Assembly (NCBI GenBank): GCA_003339415.1
Contig: PDHQ01000042.1
Coordinates: 1-64,000 of the forward strand
Length of the DNA: 64,000 nt
Reading direction: 5' to 3'
Source: Ophiocordyceps camponoti-saundersi (nom. inval.)
Lineage: Eukaryota; Ascomycota; Sordariomycetes; Hypocreales; Ophiocordycipitaceae
In this document: positions 12,334 through 24,344 of the stretch, one piece after another
Layout of the letters: each line of letters opens with the position of its first letter
How positions within the stretch are numbered: the stretch's first letter is position 1
Made by a program: the position numbers and the translations under genes
The notes under the pieces: generated by a model
Told to the model about the DNA's origin: nothing
Database searches by the model: none
What the model saw: only the letters and a program-made list of their open reading frames with translations

Positions 12334-15300
12334 ATGCAGGCTCCTGCTCCTCCAGCCGCCTCGCAACGCGGCTATGTGCGCCGTCGCTCTCCGGCTGCCG
12401 ATCTCGGTCCTCCGCCAAATGTACGACCCAGCTCACCAGGTCCGGCCATGCAGCCGCGCCCTTCGAATGCGTCGTCCCGGTCGGCGCAGCCTGGAGGAGG
12501 CTCCAGGCGCTCGAACCGCGATGTGAGAAGCCCTCGTCTGTTGGATTGTTCTCTTCACTAACCGGCATGAATCATGCAAAAAGGCTTCTGGAGGCAATTC
12601 CAACTTGCCCTTGTCGCAGATCGAAAAGAGCGTCACCCATCTGCTCGTCGCCACGAAGCAGCTGCTCGAGACTCTGACGCAGTGGTCGCGTGGCCAGGCA
12701 TCCGATTCTCAAGTGTCCGACGTCTACGTTCGACTAGGTTACGAGTTCAATATGGCTTGCCGGGCCTTTACTGCCATCAACGTCGACACCTCTGACCTCG
12801 GCAACGTCCCCGACCTCCTGCGGCACATCCTCGAGGCTACTTTGAGCCAGGAAGCTAGCGCTGAGAGCTTGGAAAAGTATCTCCCCAGGATCCGAGACAT
12901 CATCATCAATCTACTACACGGACTCAAGCGCAAGCAGCAGAGGCTTCGGCAGAAGCAACAGGGCCGCGATCGCGACGGGACCCCGCTTCCGGAGAGGACG
13001 ACAAGCGTGAGCACTATCGGCAGTGGCAACACCGGGCTTACAAACTTGCTAGAAGAAGGTTTGGAAAATGGCTATCAATCGAGGTCGCAACGCGGAGATG
13101 CTACCGCGCAGCAGTCCAACGCTTACCCGTCGCCCAGTCGGCGCTTCGTCACACCGAGAGACGGCTCCGGAGCCTCGTTCAACTCGGAACAATCGACTCT
13201 GTCAAGCAACACGATGCAGAGTATGCCTATCGTGCCGCCGTACCCGACGGATGATACCAAGTCGTCGATGCCCTCGGTCTCGTCAGTAGGCGATCTCAAC
13301 ATCGATGCCTTTCCCCCGCCGCCACCGCCCCCTCCAGACAATCAGTCCAGCGCTCTGGCAGCCCTGCAGAAGGGGGGCGACCTCGAGCGGCGAGCCTCTC
13401 GACGATACTCGCAATATCAGATCTCCAAACACCTTGGCGGTGCTGCCAACGGCGTGCCCATGCTCCCCTCACAGACCGGCCCCATACCCAATAGAGGCAG
13501 AAAGGAGGCTCGGGAGTCGCTCCGCGCCGTGCAGTCCCGGGAAACCCATCATCATAGCCGAAATGTTTCCTCTCAGTCACGCCCCGCCATAGTGGATTCC
13601 TCCCCTACTCGGATTCCCAGCCGCGTATCTGAGGAATCTGTCACACCGTCGGCACCAGATGGAGCCACGGCCATCAACAAGCAGGCACAGAAGGCCGGTC
13701 TTCGTCCTGAAAATGCTTCATCCAGCCCTCAAACGAGCCGTGCAGTGCTTGCCGCGAGCGATCTGGAGCAAGAAAAGGCGGATGAGGCGAATCATGTGGT
13801 CGAAGCAAAACCCGTTGTCGAAGCATTCTTCCAAGTCTCGCCGCCCCCAACGCCGACCAAGGACCTCACCCTGTTCCTTCAGTACAAGTCCAAGGTCAAG
13901 AAGATGGTCTTGCCTGAAGGGAGGGACGAGCTCTCCATTGGGCGACTGCAACTTGCCTTTATAGAAAAGTTTTCGTGGAACACGCAGCAAAACGGAGCAG
14001 ACCTGCCCGAGATCTATATCCAGGATCCCGTGTCGGGCGTCCGGCACGAGCTGGAGGACTTGTCGGACGTGTCAGACCGTACAGTCCTGGTGCTCAACGT
14101 CGAGCCGCTGGACGAGGTCAAGAGACACATCGATGACGGCATGTCGGCTCTCACCAAGATTGTTCGAGAAGTAAAGCAGAACATGGATGACCAAGGCGCC
14201 GCCCTCCAGAGGGTCTCGGACCGACAGCAAGAGACGACGAGTGAGCTGGCGCGTCTGGCCACGGCCCCGCCTGCGTCTGGCGCCTTCGCCGACGGCCCCA
14301 GGGGGCCGACGGGACCGGGCCGAAAGCTCGGTTCGGATCATCTGGGGGAGCTGCAGATCCTCCGACGGGATCTCGCCATCATGCGGCAGACTTACTCCAC
14401 CTTCCAGTCAGAGATCCAAAACTCCATGTCGTCGATCCGCACGAAGGCGGCCAATGTCAAGACGGTAGCAGCCAGAGCAGCGGTGCCGGACATGGACGGC
14501 GATGGTGGCTACTCATACGTGAAACAAGGGCGGAAGCAGCTCAACACCGATTCCGACCGGCTCGTGGGCAAGGTAGACGATCTTCAAGACCTGGTAGAAG
14601 ACCTCCGCAAAGATGTGGTGCACCGCGGAGTGCGACCGCTGCCGCGGCAGCTCGAGGGCGTGGCCAAGGACATTGCGGCGCTCACAAAGGAGCTGATGAA
14701 GATGGAGGAATACATGGAGATGGAGAAGCCCATCTGGACCAAGATATGGGAGAAGGAACTCGAGGACGTGTGCCAAGGCCGAGACGAGCTCCGCCTTATG
14801 GAGGACCTGCTCGTGGACCTTCACGACGACCTGGAAAAGGCCAGCGAGACCTTTACCCTGGTGGAGCAGGCGACCAAGGAGCAGATGAAGGACAACGGCA
14901 CGGGCGCCAGCGCCGGCATCGCCCGACAATTCTCCAAGGGGCTAGAAAACCTGGGCAACAGCCTCGACCAGAGTGCGGCCAAGGAGGATGTCTTGGGCGA
15001 GGTGAGGGCGCTCCAGCCCAACCACGAGAACCGGCTCGAGGCCATCGAGCGGGCCGAGAAGCTCAGGCAGAAGGAGCTCGAGGGAAGAAGGGGAAACGCG
15101 ATGCAGCGCGAGATTGCAAACTTCGTCGAGGAGGGAAAGCTCCGCAAGTCGGGCGGCTTCGAGGAGGTGGAGAGGGCGCGCAAGGCAAAAGATGACAGGA
15201 TCCGTCGTGAGGTCTGGGAGCGGCAGAACGGGCTTCTCCCACCGGACGAAGATGCGGTCGAAGGTGAGGAGGACGAGGGGGAGTTCGAGGGCGACGAAGA

Positions 15301-15466
15301 CGGGGAGGCCGAGCTTGAAGAGGAAGACGAGCAGCCTGCATCAGAGACCAATGCTGCCGCCTCCGCCGACGAAACGAACGGTGTTGCCGCCTCGTCCGAG
15401 CCCGGGGCCGAGATCGATGCGTCTTCTCCTATCCCTCCGCCTCCTCCACCAGACGGGGCCCTTTGA
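12334..15466 (+). CDS. BUD6: BUD6/AIP3 polarity factor
   Basis: Exons 12334-12522 and 12584-15466, intron 61 nt (GTGAGA...AAAAG); 1023 aa. The conserved N-terminal block, starting about residue 72 (LSQIEKSVTHLLVATKQLLE), matches fungal Bud6. The middle is Ser/Pro-rich and disordered with a short proline run. The actin-interacting AIP3 region starts near residue 480 (FLQYKSKVKKMVLPEG), with long coiled coils to about 950. The tail is acidic and ends in IPPPPPPDGAL. Bud6 is a polarisome component that binds G-actin and stimulates formin nucleation at hyphal tips and septa. The poly-Pro end is a potential SH3 or profilin ligand (inference). It converges with ELP1. Confidence 0.92.
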
Positions 15467-16252
15467 TACTCCGAACAGAAGCAAGTCAGCCTCATCCAAC
15501 CACCAAACAAGAGATGGATCTTCAACACTGCGATGTTTTTTTTCCATGTGCCCTTTTTCTTCGACCTCAGTCTCTTTACGCTTTCCCCCCTTTTCTTACC
15601 CTGTTGATTAGAAGTTGCCTACTTTCCATGTCCATCGGCGATCTCTACGGTTTTCATCGTCCTCTTACTTTCGTCTTTCCTTTTGGGAAATATCATATCA
15701 CGATCGTGGTGCGCGATTCTTCCCAACCTCTACTTTTTCTCATATGCCTTCACCCCTTTCCTTATTCACCCCCCCCTTTTTTTTTCTCTTATAGCTTGTG
15801 TTTCGTTGTGTCTGTCATGGCTGGGAGTTTTTTCTTTTTCTTCTTCTTCCTTCAATCATATCAATGGATGAAACCCTTTCTTTTTTCTTTCTCGTGGCGA
15901 GAAGAGCAATTCGCAGATGCGAAAACAGACTGAATGGATAAAAGGGGAGGGAAGGAAGATAAAAAGATGCGGAAGTGCTGAGCAAGAATGGAGTGCCGAG
16001 GGGGATGAATTCATGAACGTTCTTCATTCTTTCTCCCGTCTTCCTTTTGCTGTTTCTTTTATTCTGTCTTGATTGACTCCCCTTTCATAATCCCTTGCGT
16101 CCCTGTTTAAACTGCTGCTGAAAAGGAAGAAAGGGTGGCGCGCGTGGTCTGTATGTATTCGTAGCGTCTTCCTCGAGCATTTGTATTGCGAGTTGCAGCC
16201 TCTTCTTTCAAGTCAATTTGATCCTTTTCATCTCACGAAATAGACAAGAAAA
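15467..16252. other. Convergent 3' region BUD6 / ELP1
   Basis: 786 bp of T/C-rich sequence, including T runs near 15536, 15778 and 15830. It should carry the 3' ends of both transcripts. No gene is supported. Confidence 0.55.
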
Positions 16253-19200
16253 TCAGCCAGCCAGAGAAAGCCTCTTCATGGCGGGTATCACCGGAGGTTC
16301 CAGCCTCTTACCCTGGCCAACCATCCAATCGTGCAGTACTGCATCACCACCAGTAGTAGCCTTCCATTCGCCGTCATGCTCTGACGCTTCCGCAGCCGGC
16401 GTAGAAGCCACAAAGACTTCTGCAACGGCGCCTTCGCACGTTTCGAGCACGGTCGCCATGAGCGCCTCGGCCGCGCGAGCGCGCTCCGTCATGCCGCGAC
16501 GGACGAGGGCGAAGACGAGCCGGTCGACTTCCGACGCCGCTGTGCCGAGTCGCTCCACGAGGCGGCGTACGCTGTTGACGAGGTACTCTTCCTCGTAGAC
16601 GGTGCCCTTCCGGCCCCGCGCGCGCTTCTTCTCTTCGCGCCGCCGGTTCTTGCTAGTCGCCCGGCTGACGCCCGTTCCGACCGTTCCGGCGGTGCCGGCC
16701 TTGCCCGTGTAGCGGGTGAAGAGGCTTGCGCTGGTGCTCAATCGCGAGCTGGCCGCCACGGAGATGTCGTCGGGAATGCCGGGCCCGCCGGGGCGGTCAC
16801 CCTCGTAAAAGCTCAGGGGATCCTCGGCTGCCTTGCGGCGAAGCTCGGAGATGCGAGGCACTTGCGAGAGGAGCTGGCTCTTGCAGTCCGCGAGGAACTC
16901 GGTCGTGCTGCCTAGGGCCTCCGCGAGGCCGACATCCACCGCCGTCTCCAGTAATTCCGGATGGCCACGCTGAGCAACGAGACGGATGGCTTCGGCAAAC
17001 ATGTACCCCTTGCAGAGGCACTTGACGGCGCCCTCGACGGACGAAAGGTGATCCAGGTAGATGGTAGCCGCGGCGCTAAAATCCTTGGCTTCCCAGAGCG
17101 CGTCCGCGAGGCTCGTGGCCAAGTCTGCCATGGCGTCGGATGATAGACTAGGAGACTGCATCTGAGCTGTGAATAGGCATTCCTGCCAGCATGACACGCC
17201 GGCCGCTCGGTAGCAGCTCGTGGCTTTGTTGTAGTCGTGCAAAGACTCGAACGCGAGACCTGCCTCGCGGTATGCCGACTGAGATTCGAGGTAGCCGGCG
17301 TAGAGACGAGTCAAAGTCCGTAGGCGAGTTTCCTCGTACCGGTACAGCTTGAGTGCCTCTTGATAAAGGGTGTGCTTGCTTGTGTAGTCGCACAGCTCGT
17401 CAAAGGCGTCGAGCGCTTGGAGGCTCTTCAATGCCTTGCATCGACGACCAAGATGATCGTCAATCTCGAACCGGCATCGCAACTTTGGCAGGGCGTGAAG
17501 GTTCTGGATAAAGGGTAGGTACTCTCGTGGGTCTCGTTGCGACTGCTGGGCGACTAGCAAGGCGAGGTCGAGGTTGTAGAGACCGAGCGCGTTTTCGTAG
17601 ACACGATTTACATCCACCAAGAAGCAAACATGCTCTATCGCCGTCTCGGCCAGCTTCTCGTCCTCCAGCATCAGTTCCACGACGAGAGCCAAACCGTCTT
17701 CCAGTGCCGGCGGCAGCTTGCACATGTGAGCGGTCAGGATGTTCTGGAGATTTGTGGTCTTGCGCGATTGGAGGCGTTTAAGCAGGGCTTCGCAAACAGT
17801 GTTCACCTTGGATCCGGTCAATGGCTTATTGTCGATTCCCGGAGCAATTGGATTCTGTAGCGGGCGTGGCCGCTTCGTGTCCTGATACATGGTCTTGGTG
17901 ACATCCTCTTCGCTATCATCTCGTCAGTTTGCGATGAGCGAAACCAAAAGCATTCGGGCGCAGGCTCACCGGAGAGACGACAAGAAGAGATCGATATGCG
18001 GTATTTCCGCGACTTGATCGAGGAACTGTGTGACGCTGGCCAAGAACTGCTCCGGACGGTGATCGTATAGAATGTTCATGTCGACGCGCTGCGTGCGGCA
18101 GTAGAAAAAAGCCCGCGCGTAGTTCTTCTCATCGATAAGGCTTCGAATTCCGGAGACGACCATTGCTCGCGGGAAAATGGTTTCGACATTACCCCTGGGC
18201 ATCTGCAGCACCAGACTCATGTTGGTGGGCATGGCGACGACCAGACGAGACCCGCGCTCGACGCTTCGACATCGTTCGTCCTTGTCAGGCTCGTCCTCGG
18301 GGACTTCTAGGTCTATATCTAATGTCAGCAGCAGCCACATGGGACGGAATTGGAACATCACCTTGAACGTCGGTAGCCAAGTGCACAAACTTGACCAAGT
18401 GGTTGCCGGTCGTGAAGATGAGATGGTCTTGCGAAAGAAGAAACGAGGTGCAATTCTTGGCCAGCAATCTCTGGTTGGCGTAAAGATGGCCATTTTTGGA
18501 TAACCCGTAGGCTACTATGGCGGCGTCTGACTTGCGCACGTCAAACCAAGGGAGATGAGAGGGAAATCGGATGGGCAATGGCTCCAAAGAGGACTCTGGC
18601 AGTCTGTAAAGATTCCCTGACAGATCTTGCCCATAGCCTTCGAGCGAGGCGGAGTCGTCGGTTGCTGAGGTGGATACCAAATCTCGCTTGTCCGCCAAGA
18701 GGTTCATCCGACCAGCCTCTGCGTTAATGCCGAGATGCAAGCAGCCCAGGCCGTCTTGATAGGCGATGCAACGGTAGGAGTCACTGGCGACGCAGCAAAT
18801 ACGCAAGGGAATTAGCCTCTGGCTCTCGGCCATGACCGCGGCTGGAAACGGTATTTTCGATTTGAGCTGCGGTTGAGTAGGTCGACCACATTTCATCGGC
18901 ATCTCGTAGATCTCGACACCATTCCCGTGCAAGACAGCAAAGGACGCATTGTGACGACCGAAGGCTACGTCCACCACGGGAGAGTCAGCCTCGACGTCGA
19001 ATAAGGACATGGGCGGTGGCACATTGGCAGCACGAAAGGGAGTCACTTTGACAGCCCGACCGTCGATGACCGCCGTTGCGCCGTTGTCGTAAGGAAGCCG
19101 ACAGGTTCCACGAGCGATGTTGAAAACTGTCTCGGCGAGTATGATGGCTCCAGGAGAAACTGCAGCGAACCGGAGAGCTTCCTCAGGGTGCCAAGCAAGC

Positions 19201-20286
19201 CAGGAGAGGTTGTTGACGGAGATTTCTTGCTTGAGGTACCAATGATAGTTGCTCATGACCCATAATTGCAACGTGTCTGGACAAAGGACGGCGAGAACGG
19301 TCGAATCGACGTTCCACTGCAGTCGAATCCAGGCCACGTCGGAGGGACAGCGTAGAGGGAATTCACCGTGGCGAAGGCCATTCTTCTCGAAGAAGACGAC
19401 ATCGATGCCGTCGGCTTTGCGCTGGATTCCGGCAAGCAGATTCCCCGACGGCCGCCAGCTAAGAGAAGCTTCTAGACCGTCGACGGGCTCAGTGGCGCTT
19501 TCCAGGTGACCCTGTCGAGAGTAGATGCGAACGACCCGGCGATCGGATTGCTCTGGAGAGTTGATGGCCACATAGGCGCCGTCGCCTCGCCAGCTAATCG
19601 TTGTAGCACCATCTTCGTACGGACTTGGCAGGCCTTGATCGACTTTTTCGGGTATGGTAGGATCTCGCAGTGCCTTGGCCCCTCGGCCCTGGAATTGCGT
19701 CTCTTTCTTGCCCCAGCCGACAGAGACGTGTTTGGAAGCTTTGAGATCGTCTGGCGCCATTGTGACGTCGACCACGGGATCAAAATTGCTGGTCATGAAG
19801 ATGACAGTGTCGGCCTTGGTCACTACAACGAGGAGTTCCTCGTCAGGAGACCATGCCGCTGCAGCGATGCCGGCGTCGATGGAACCGACAATTTCGACGC
19901 GAGCGCCATTGGAAGCATTATCCTCTCGAACGGTGACGACGTCGCCGCCCTCGAGGACTATGATGGTTATCGCCGAGCCGCCAATATGGTGAATGCTGAT
20001 GATCCTGTCCACAGGTAAGTCTGGATTTGGACTGGGCGCGTCCCAAGAGGCGACGGTTCTGGGTGAGCTGGACAAGGTGAAGTCAGCGGTGAAGAATCAA
20101 GAGGGACACAAAACGGGCTCACTCTTCTTCCGAGAGCCGAAGAAGCTCGATTTTTGGGTGTTGCGCCGTAGGACCGATAGCAGACAGCACATTATCCGTG
20201 TCTGGATCCCAGCAGGCGACGACGGAGGCTGGGGAGGATTGACCGAGCGTCTGGCGGACGAAACGGACATTGCGAAGGTTTTGCAT
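16253..20286 (-). CDS. ELP1: Elongator complex subunit ELP1 (IKI3)
   Basis: Four exons: 20123-20286, 18362-20067, 17970-18318, 16253-17912; 1292 aa, normal for the family. The protein opens with MQNLRNVRF and has WD40-type propeller sequence across the first ~700 residues. A TPR-like helical superhelix follows, including FFYCRTQRVDMNILYDH and LYNLDLALLVAQQSQRDPREYLPFIQ. A basic patch (KNRRREEKKRARGRKG) near the C-terminus corresponds to the tRNA-binding region known in yeast Elp1. Elp1 scaffolds Elongator, which adds the cm5 group to wobble uridine-34 of tRNAs in the cytoplasm. Introns are 55, 43 and 57 nt; the 43-nt one is unusually short but is required for the phase change. Confidence 0.95.
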
Positions 20287-21261
20287 TGTGGCTGCAGATG
20301 CAACCGTTGATTGGAATCAACGCATGGAGATGGGATGTTCGTGTTTCGGCTGTCCAGCATTCAAATGCGCATCAACTGATTGGCTTGAAGTCCGAGGTTG
20401 ACGGGGTTTTTCTTTTCGGTGAGGGAAGCGAAGATAACTTCACCGAGAGCCCACCGATACTACCTACTAAGATACGGGACTATTGCCGACCGGCGCTTAA
20501 GAGACGTTCCGTGGCGGGGCAGTGCGTCGGATGAACTATCTTCCCATCCACCCCAACCCAGCCAAGAAACGACCTTGACGATTCTCTCCTTACATGGATC
20601 CTATCTCAATATTCCCGACCTATGACTCTACGAAGCTATGAATAACAACCGGCGGCTATGTACGCATTGTTCACGACAATGGTGATTGCTGCGGCTCCAC
20701 CCGGGCCGGTGGAGCCCTGCAGTGTCACATTAATTGCTTGCATGCGACGACCAGGTCAAAGCGAAATGATAAACGACCGTCGATCCTTGCCCCCGTCATG
20801 GATGTCGTGCGAAATGAGGGCTTGCCACATGGCAAGAGGGGCAGGAAATAGCCATGGAAAAGGAAAACCTTTGTGAGCGAGACAGAAAACGTGTGAGGGA
20901 GCGGAGAGAGCGGAGACGAACCTAGCGAGGCGCCCGCTTGCCCCGGACCTGGACGCATCTATCCTCCCAACCGTCCGTGAGCTATCCGTTTGTCTTTTAC
21001 CTTTCTCTCCCCTTTATTGCAACAAAAAGAATCTCTTCCGGTGGGGCCGTTAGAACCGGACAGCCCTTTGATCACAAAGCGAAGCGCGGATAAATATATA
21101 CATACTTACATACATACATCTCCGGGGGGAGGGGGGCCAATCCGCTTAACTGCCATGGCTGGCGAGCTAATAAGAGGCTAGAGAAGTTGCTTGTTCCCAT
21201 TGACTCTGCCGTCGAGCTCTCTACCTCACTCCCTACTCCAACTACCGGTCATCACGTCGCC
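20287..21261. promoter_or_regulatory. Divergent promoter region ELP1 / SGNH hydrolase
   Basis: 975 bp between two divergent genes. A small ATAC repeat lies near 21100-21118. No specific regulatory motif or ORF is supported. Confidence 0.45.
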
Positions 21262-22305
21262 ATGCGGGCTCCTCTGCTGGCGGCCGCTTGCTGCCTACTG
21301 AGGCTTACGGTCGCTGGTTCAGGAGTCGCGCTCCAGAAGACATTGAACTCGAGGCTGGTCGCGAGAAGCAATTCCACCGGCTGGGTGTTGAATCCGCGGC
21401 AGAATCTGACTGCGCCAGGCGATAATCTCAAGCCTGGACCGCAGCTCCGCGTCCTTTGCGCCGGTGATTCCATCACGGCCGGCACCTTTAGCGACCTCGA
21501 TGGCGGCGACGGCAATGGGTACAGGCTGCGGCTACGGGACGATTTGTCGGGTGAGTCGTGTGCGACTGGGCGGCGTAACCTCAACTGACAACGGGTGTAC
21601 CAGCCGACAGAGTTGTCTTTGCGGGAACCGAGACGGCGCCGCACGGGACGATGATTGATGGGTTTTTTGTAAGTCGACGAGACGTGGGCTTTTCGGAACT
21701 GATACTGACTCTTGCTTCTACAGGCGGCCTGGCCCGGCAAGACGATCAAATTCATCACTAAAAGTATCGGGCCGTCGCTTAGGCAGCGGCCCAACCTGAT
21801 TCTCCTGCACGCCGGAACCAATGACATGAACCCCGACCCGAACGTGTCGACCGAGGGAACTGATCCGACCGAGGCGGTGAAACGGCTTGGTACGCTGGTA
21901 GACCGCATGGTCAACACTTGTCCCGACGCGGTGGTGCTCGTGGCCATGATCATCAACACGTGTGTCCCAGCGCAGGCGCCGGGGACTCAAGAGTATCAGC
22001 GATTAATCCCAGCCATGGTGCAGAAGCGATTCGAGGAAGGACGACGGGTGCTGGCGGTCAACATGACGTCCTTTCCCCTGAACCAGCTCCGGGACTGCAT
22101 CCACCCGAACAACGACGGCTACCGGCTGTTCGGAGACTACTGGGCCGACGTTGTGACGCAAGTTCCCGAGGAATGGTTACAAGATCCGGCGGAAGCCAAC
22201 AACGCAGAGGAACCGTCGTCTTCGGCCGACAAGTTGGGCGTGCCACAGTGGCGACCGGTTGTGACCCTGGCTGCGGCAGCGGTGGGCATATTTATGACCT
22301 GGTGA
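21262..22305 (+). CDS. Secreted SGNH/GDSL hydrolase, possibly GPI-anchored
   Basis: Three exons: 21262-21550, 21604-21668, 21724-22305, with introns of 53 and 55 nt; 311 aa. A hydrophobic N-terminus (MRAPLLAAACCLLRLTVAGS) is a likely signal peptide. The catalytic blocks of the SGNH family are present: block I GDSI with nucleophile Ser70, the HAGTNDMN block that supplies Asn, and DCIHPNNDGY with the Asp/His pair. Acidic/Ser linker and a C-terminal hydrophobic stretch (VVTLAAAAVGIFMTW) suggest a GPI signal or membrane anchor; this is inference. The family hydrolyses esters, for example acetyl groups on polysaccharides or lipids; the substrate is unknown. The 65-nt middle exon is set by phase. 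Confidence 0.88.
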
Positions 22306-23222
22306 AGCGATGATTTTTTTCCCCCTTGAGGATGCATTTGCAGGGAGTCGGGGCGTTCGTATTTTTGGATATGAGACGATGATTGCCGGGGCATTCTGGG
22401 TAGATACAGACGGACTGGATGCATCGGCCGGTCAGCGTGGCATGGGCGCAGCTGTACGGAGTAAGTCGTTCGATGACAGCGTGATGATGGTTGATAAGGA
22501 AGGGGTCGTGCCACTATGTATGTACGTTGTGTTGTGTTTTGTGCATCATATCTTGTCAAACCTTGATTACCTCGGTAGGTAGGTAATACAGTATGTAGTA
22601 CGGACGGATAGCGATGACAGCCTCGGGCCGTTGATGAGGTGCTTTTTTATGCATGTATGTCGTATGTATTCGTATGTTGTCCTCCTTTGTGGTGTGTTAT
22701 TCTTGTTGATTCCGCCCGTTTTTACTTTGCATTAGCAGCAGCAAGCAAGCAAGCAAGCAAGCAGGCAAGCAAGGATCCGTAGCAGCGGCGGCGGCATTAG
22801 CAAGCAGTAGTATGTACAGACTCAGTTAGGGGCGAGGAGATTTTCGGGACGGACGGTGACATTCCCTCAATCCAGGAGCTTAAAAAAGGATGAGCCGGCG
22901 GCTTCGTCGGTCTCGGTCCTTTTCCGTCCTGTTTCTTCTCCCTCCCTTCCCTGCCAAACTATCTCTCTCTGTGTCTCTCTATTTCCCCGTCTCTCTATCA
23001 TCCTATCTTCCTCCCTCTTCCCCTCCTGTCCTCCTCCGCTCCCTCTGTCATACCTACTCTCGCTATCTCGCTCTCTCTCTCTTCCCACCGGACACTGTAC
23101 ATACATACATAAACACGTCCATACTGCAGACATACATAAACCGTTCACTCCCGAGCCCTTTTACATACAAACCAACCAACCACCATACATACACAACAAC
23201 ATCAACAACAACAACACCACCA
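22306..23222. other. Intergenic with CAAG repeat and C/T-rich leader
   Basis: 917 bp. A (CAAG)n microsatellite lies at 22738-22774. From about 22916 to 23220 the plus strand is strongly pyrimidine-rich and ends in CAACA-type sequence just before the next ATG, as expected for the leader of a well-expressed fungal gene. Confidence 0.6.
22738..22774. repeat. (CAAG)n microsatellite
   Basis: About nine tandem CAAG units with one G-substituted unit. Confidence 0.85.
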
Positions 23223-24344
23223 ATGGATCTCGCCTACGATCAACATACCGAGCGCGCTCGACGCAAGGACCGAACCCCAACAAACCACCTTTCGCTCGCG
23301 CCGCTGACGGTCAAGCTGCCTCTTGCCGACGGCGGCGATGTCGATAGCCAGCCATTCCCGCCCCACTATAATCGTCGATCCTCTTCCTATCTGCAGGGCA
23401 AGTCGGCACCGACGACGCCGCGACTGCTATCAAGACCGACGACTCCCTCGGCTGCACGCTCTCGCTCGCATCACCGCCGTCGACCCTCGGCCCCCACAAC
23501 CACTAACCGGCCCGCATCCGGAACGGCTACGCCTCGACGAAGAGGGCTTCGGGGAGACGACGGCGGCTCATTGGGGATCGGCCTCCGCGATGGAGCTGAC
23601 GGCGATTGGCTCCTCCGAACCGGCGCCCTCATCACCTCGGAAGCACGCGAGTTCAAGGGTCAATCTTGGCTCGTGTCACGTCAGAGCTCAACCAGCCTCG
23701 CCGGCATGCGCGATGACGAAAATGACGATGACGCTCGAGAAGAGAGGGAGGCACGCGAGCGCGAAATGATGGCCAGTCGTCGAGGGAGCCGTCGCGGAAG
23801 CTCAGAAGTCGACCCATCGACGCCCGAAGGTAGTCGCTTCAACAGTCGCTATACCAGCCGCAGGCAAAGCATAGCAGAGAACCGTAGTTTCGTGGCGACG
23901 CCACTTCATCAGCCGGATGGCGCTTACTTTGACGACGTCGGACCGGATTTTGTCAACCTGGATGCTAGGCTTGAAGAGCTCGAGCTCGATACGGCGGATG
24001 AGGATGAGGCAGCCGTTCGGCGATTGGTTCGCAATGGTCATGCAGGCAAGGGCTCTTGGATCAGCAACGTCATTGGCTGGTCACTTTTCTCCGTCAATGA
24101 GGACGAAGACGACGAAGACGAAGACGACGACGAAGATGATGGGGACGATGATGCTGACGAGAGCATCGCTTCGGACGAGAAGCAATCGCCATGTTCCGTC
24201 TCGCCCAGTGGCCGCTGGCCGTCGAGGCATAATTCGGACACGGTTGGCGGTCCGCTGGAGCGGATGCCGCTACCGGCCAAGGAGCAAGGCGGATGGCGAG
24301 ATGCGGCGTGGCTGCTGAATATAGCTTCAAAGGTCGCCTTTTGA
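23223..24344 (+). CDS. DUF3984-type fungal protein
   Basis: Single-exon 373-aa frame. The N-terminus is Ser/Thr/Pro/Arg-rich with TPRLL and HHRRRPSAP. A conserved core near residues 130-155 (WLLRTGALITSEAREFKGQS) resembles the fungal family I recall as DUF3984, of unknown function. It is followed by RRGSRRGSS and RRQS motifs that could be basophilic kinase sites, a long Asp/Glu run at about 295-320, and a hydrophobic C-terminal end (WLLNIASKVAF). The start is the ATG at 23223, which follows a CAACA leader. An in-frame ATG at 22890 would add 111 low-complexity residues translated from the pyrimidine leader and was rejected. The family assignment is from memory. Confidence 0.78.
   Translation: MDLAYDQHTERARRKDRTPTNHLSLAPLTVKLPLADGGDVDSQPFPPHYNRRSSSYLQGKSAPTTPRLLSRPTTPSAARSRSHHRRRPSAPTTTNRPASGTATPRRRGLRGDDGGSLGIGLRDGADGDWLLRTGALITSEAREFKGQSWLVSRQSSTSLAGMRDDENDDDAREEREAREREMMASRRGSRRGSSEVDPSTPEGSRFNSRYTSRRQSIAENRSFVATPLHQPDGAYFDDVGPDFVNLDARLEELELDTADEDEAAVRRLVRNGHAGKGSWISNVIGWSLFSVNEDEDDEDEDDDEDDGDDDADESIASDEKQSPCSVSPSGRWPSRHNSDTVGGPLERMPLPAKEQGGWRDAAWLLNIASKVAF

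Noticed and set aside
22890..23222. N-terminal extension of the DUF3984-type protein
   Set aside because: Low-complexity translation of a CT-rich leader; the ATG at 23223 has better context.
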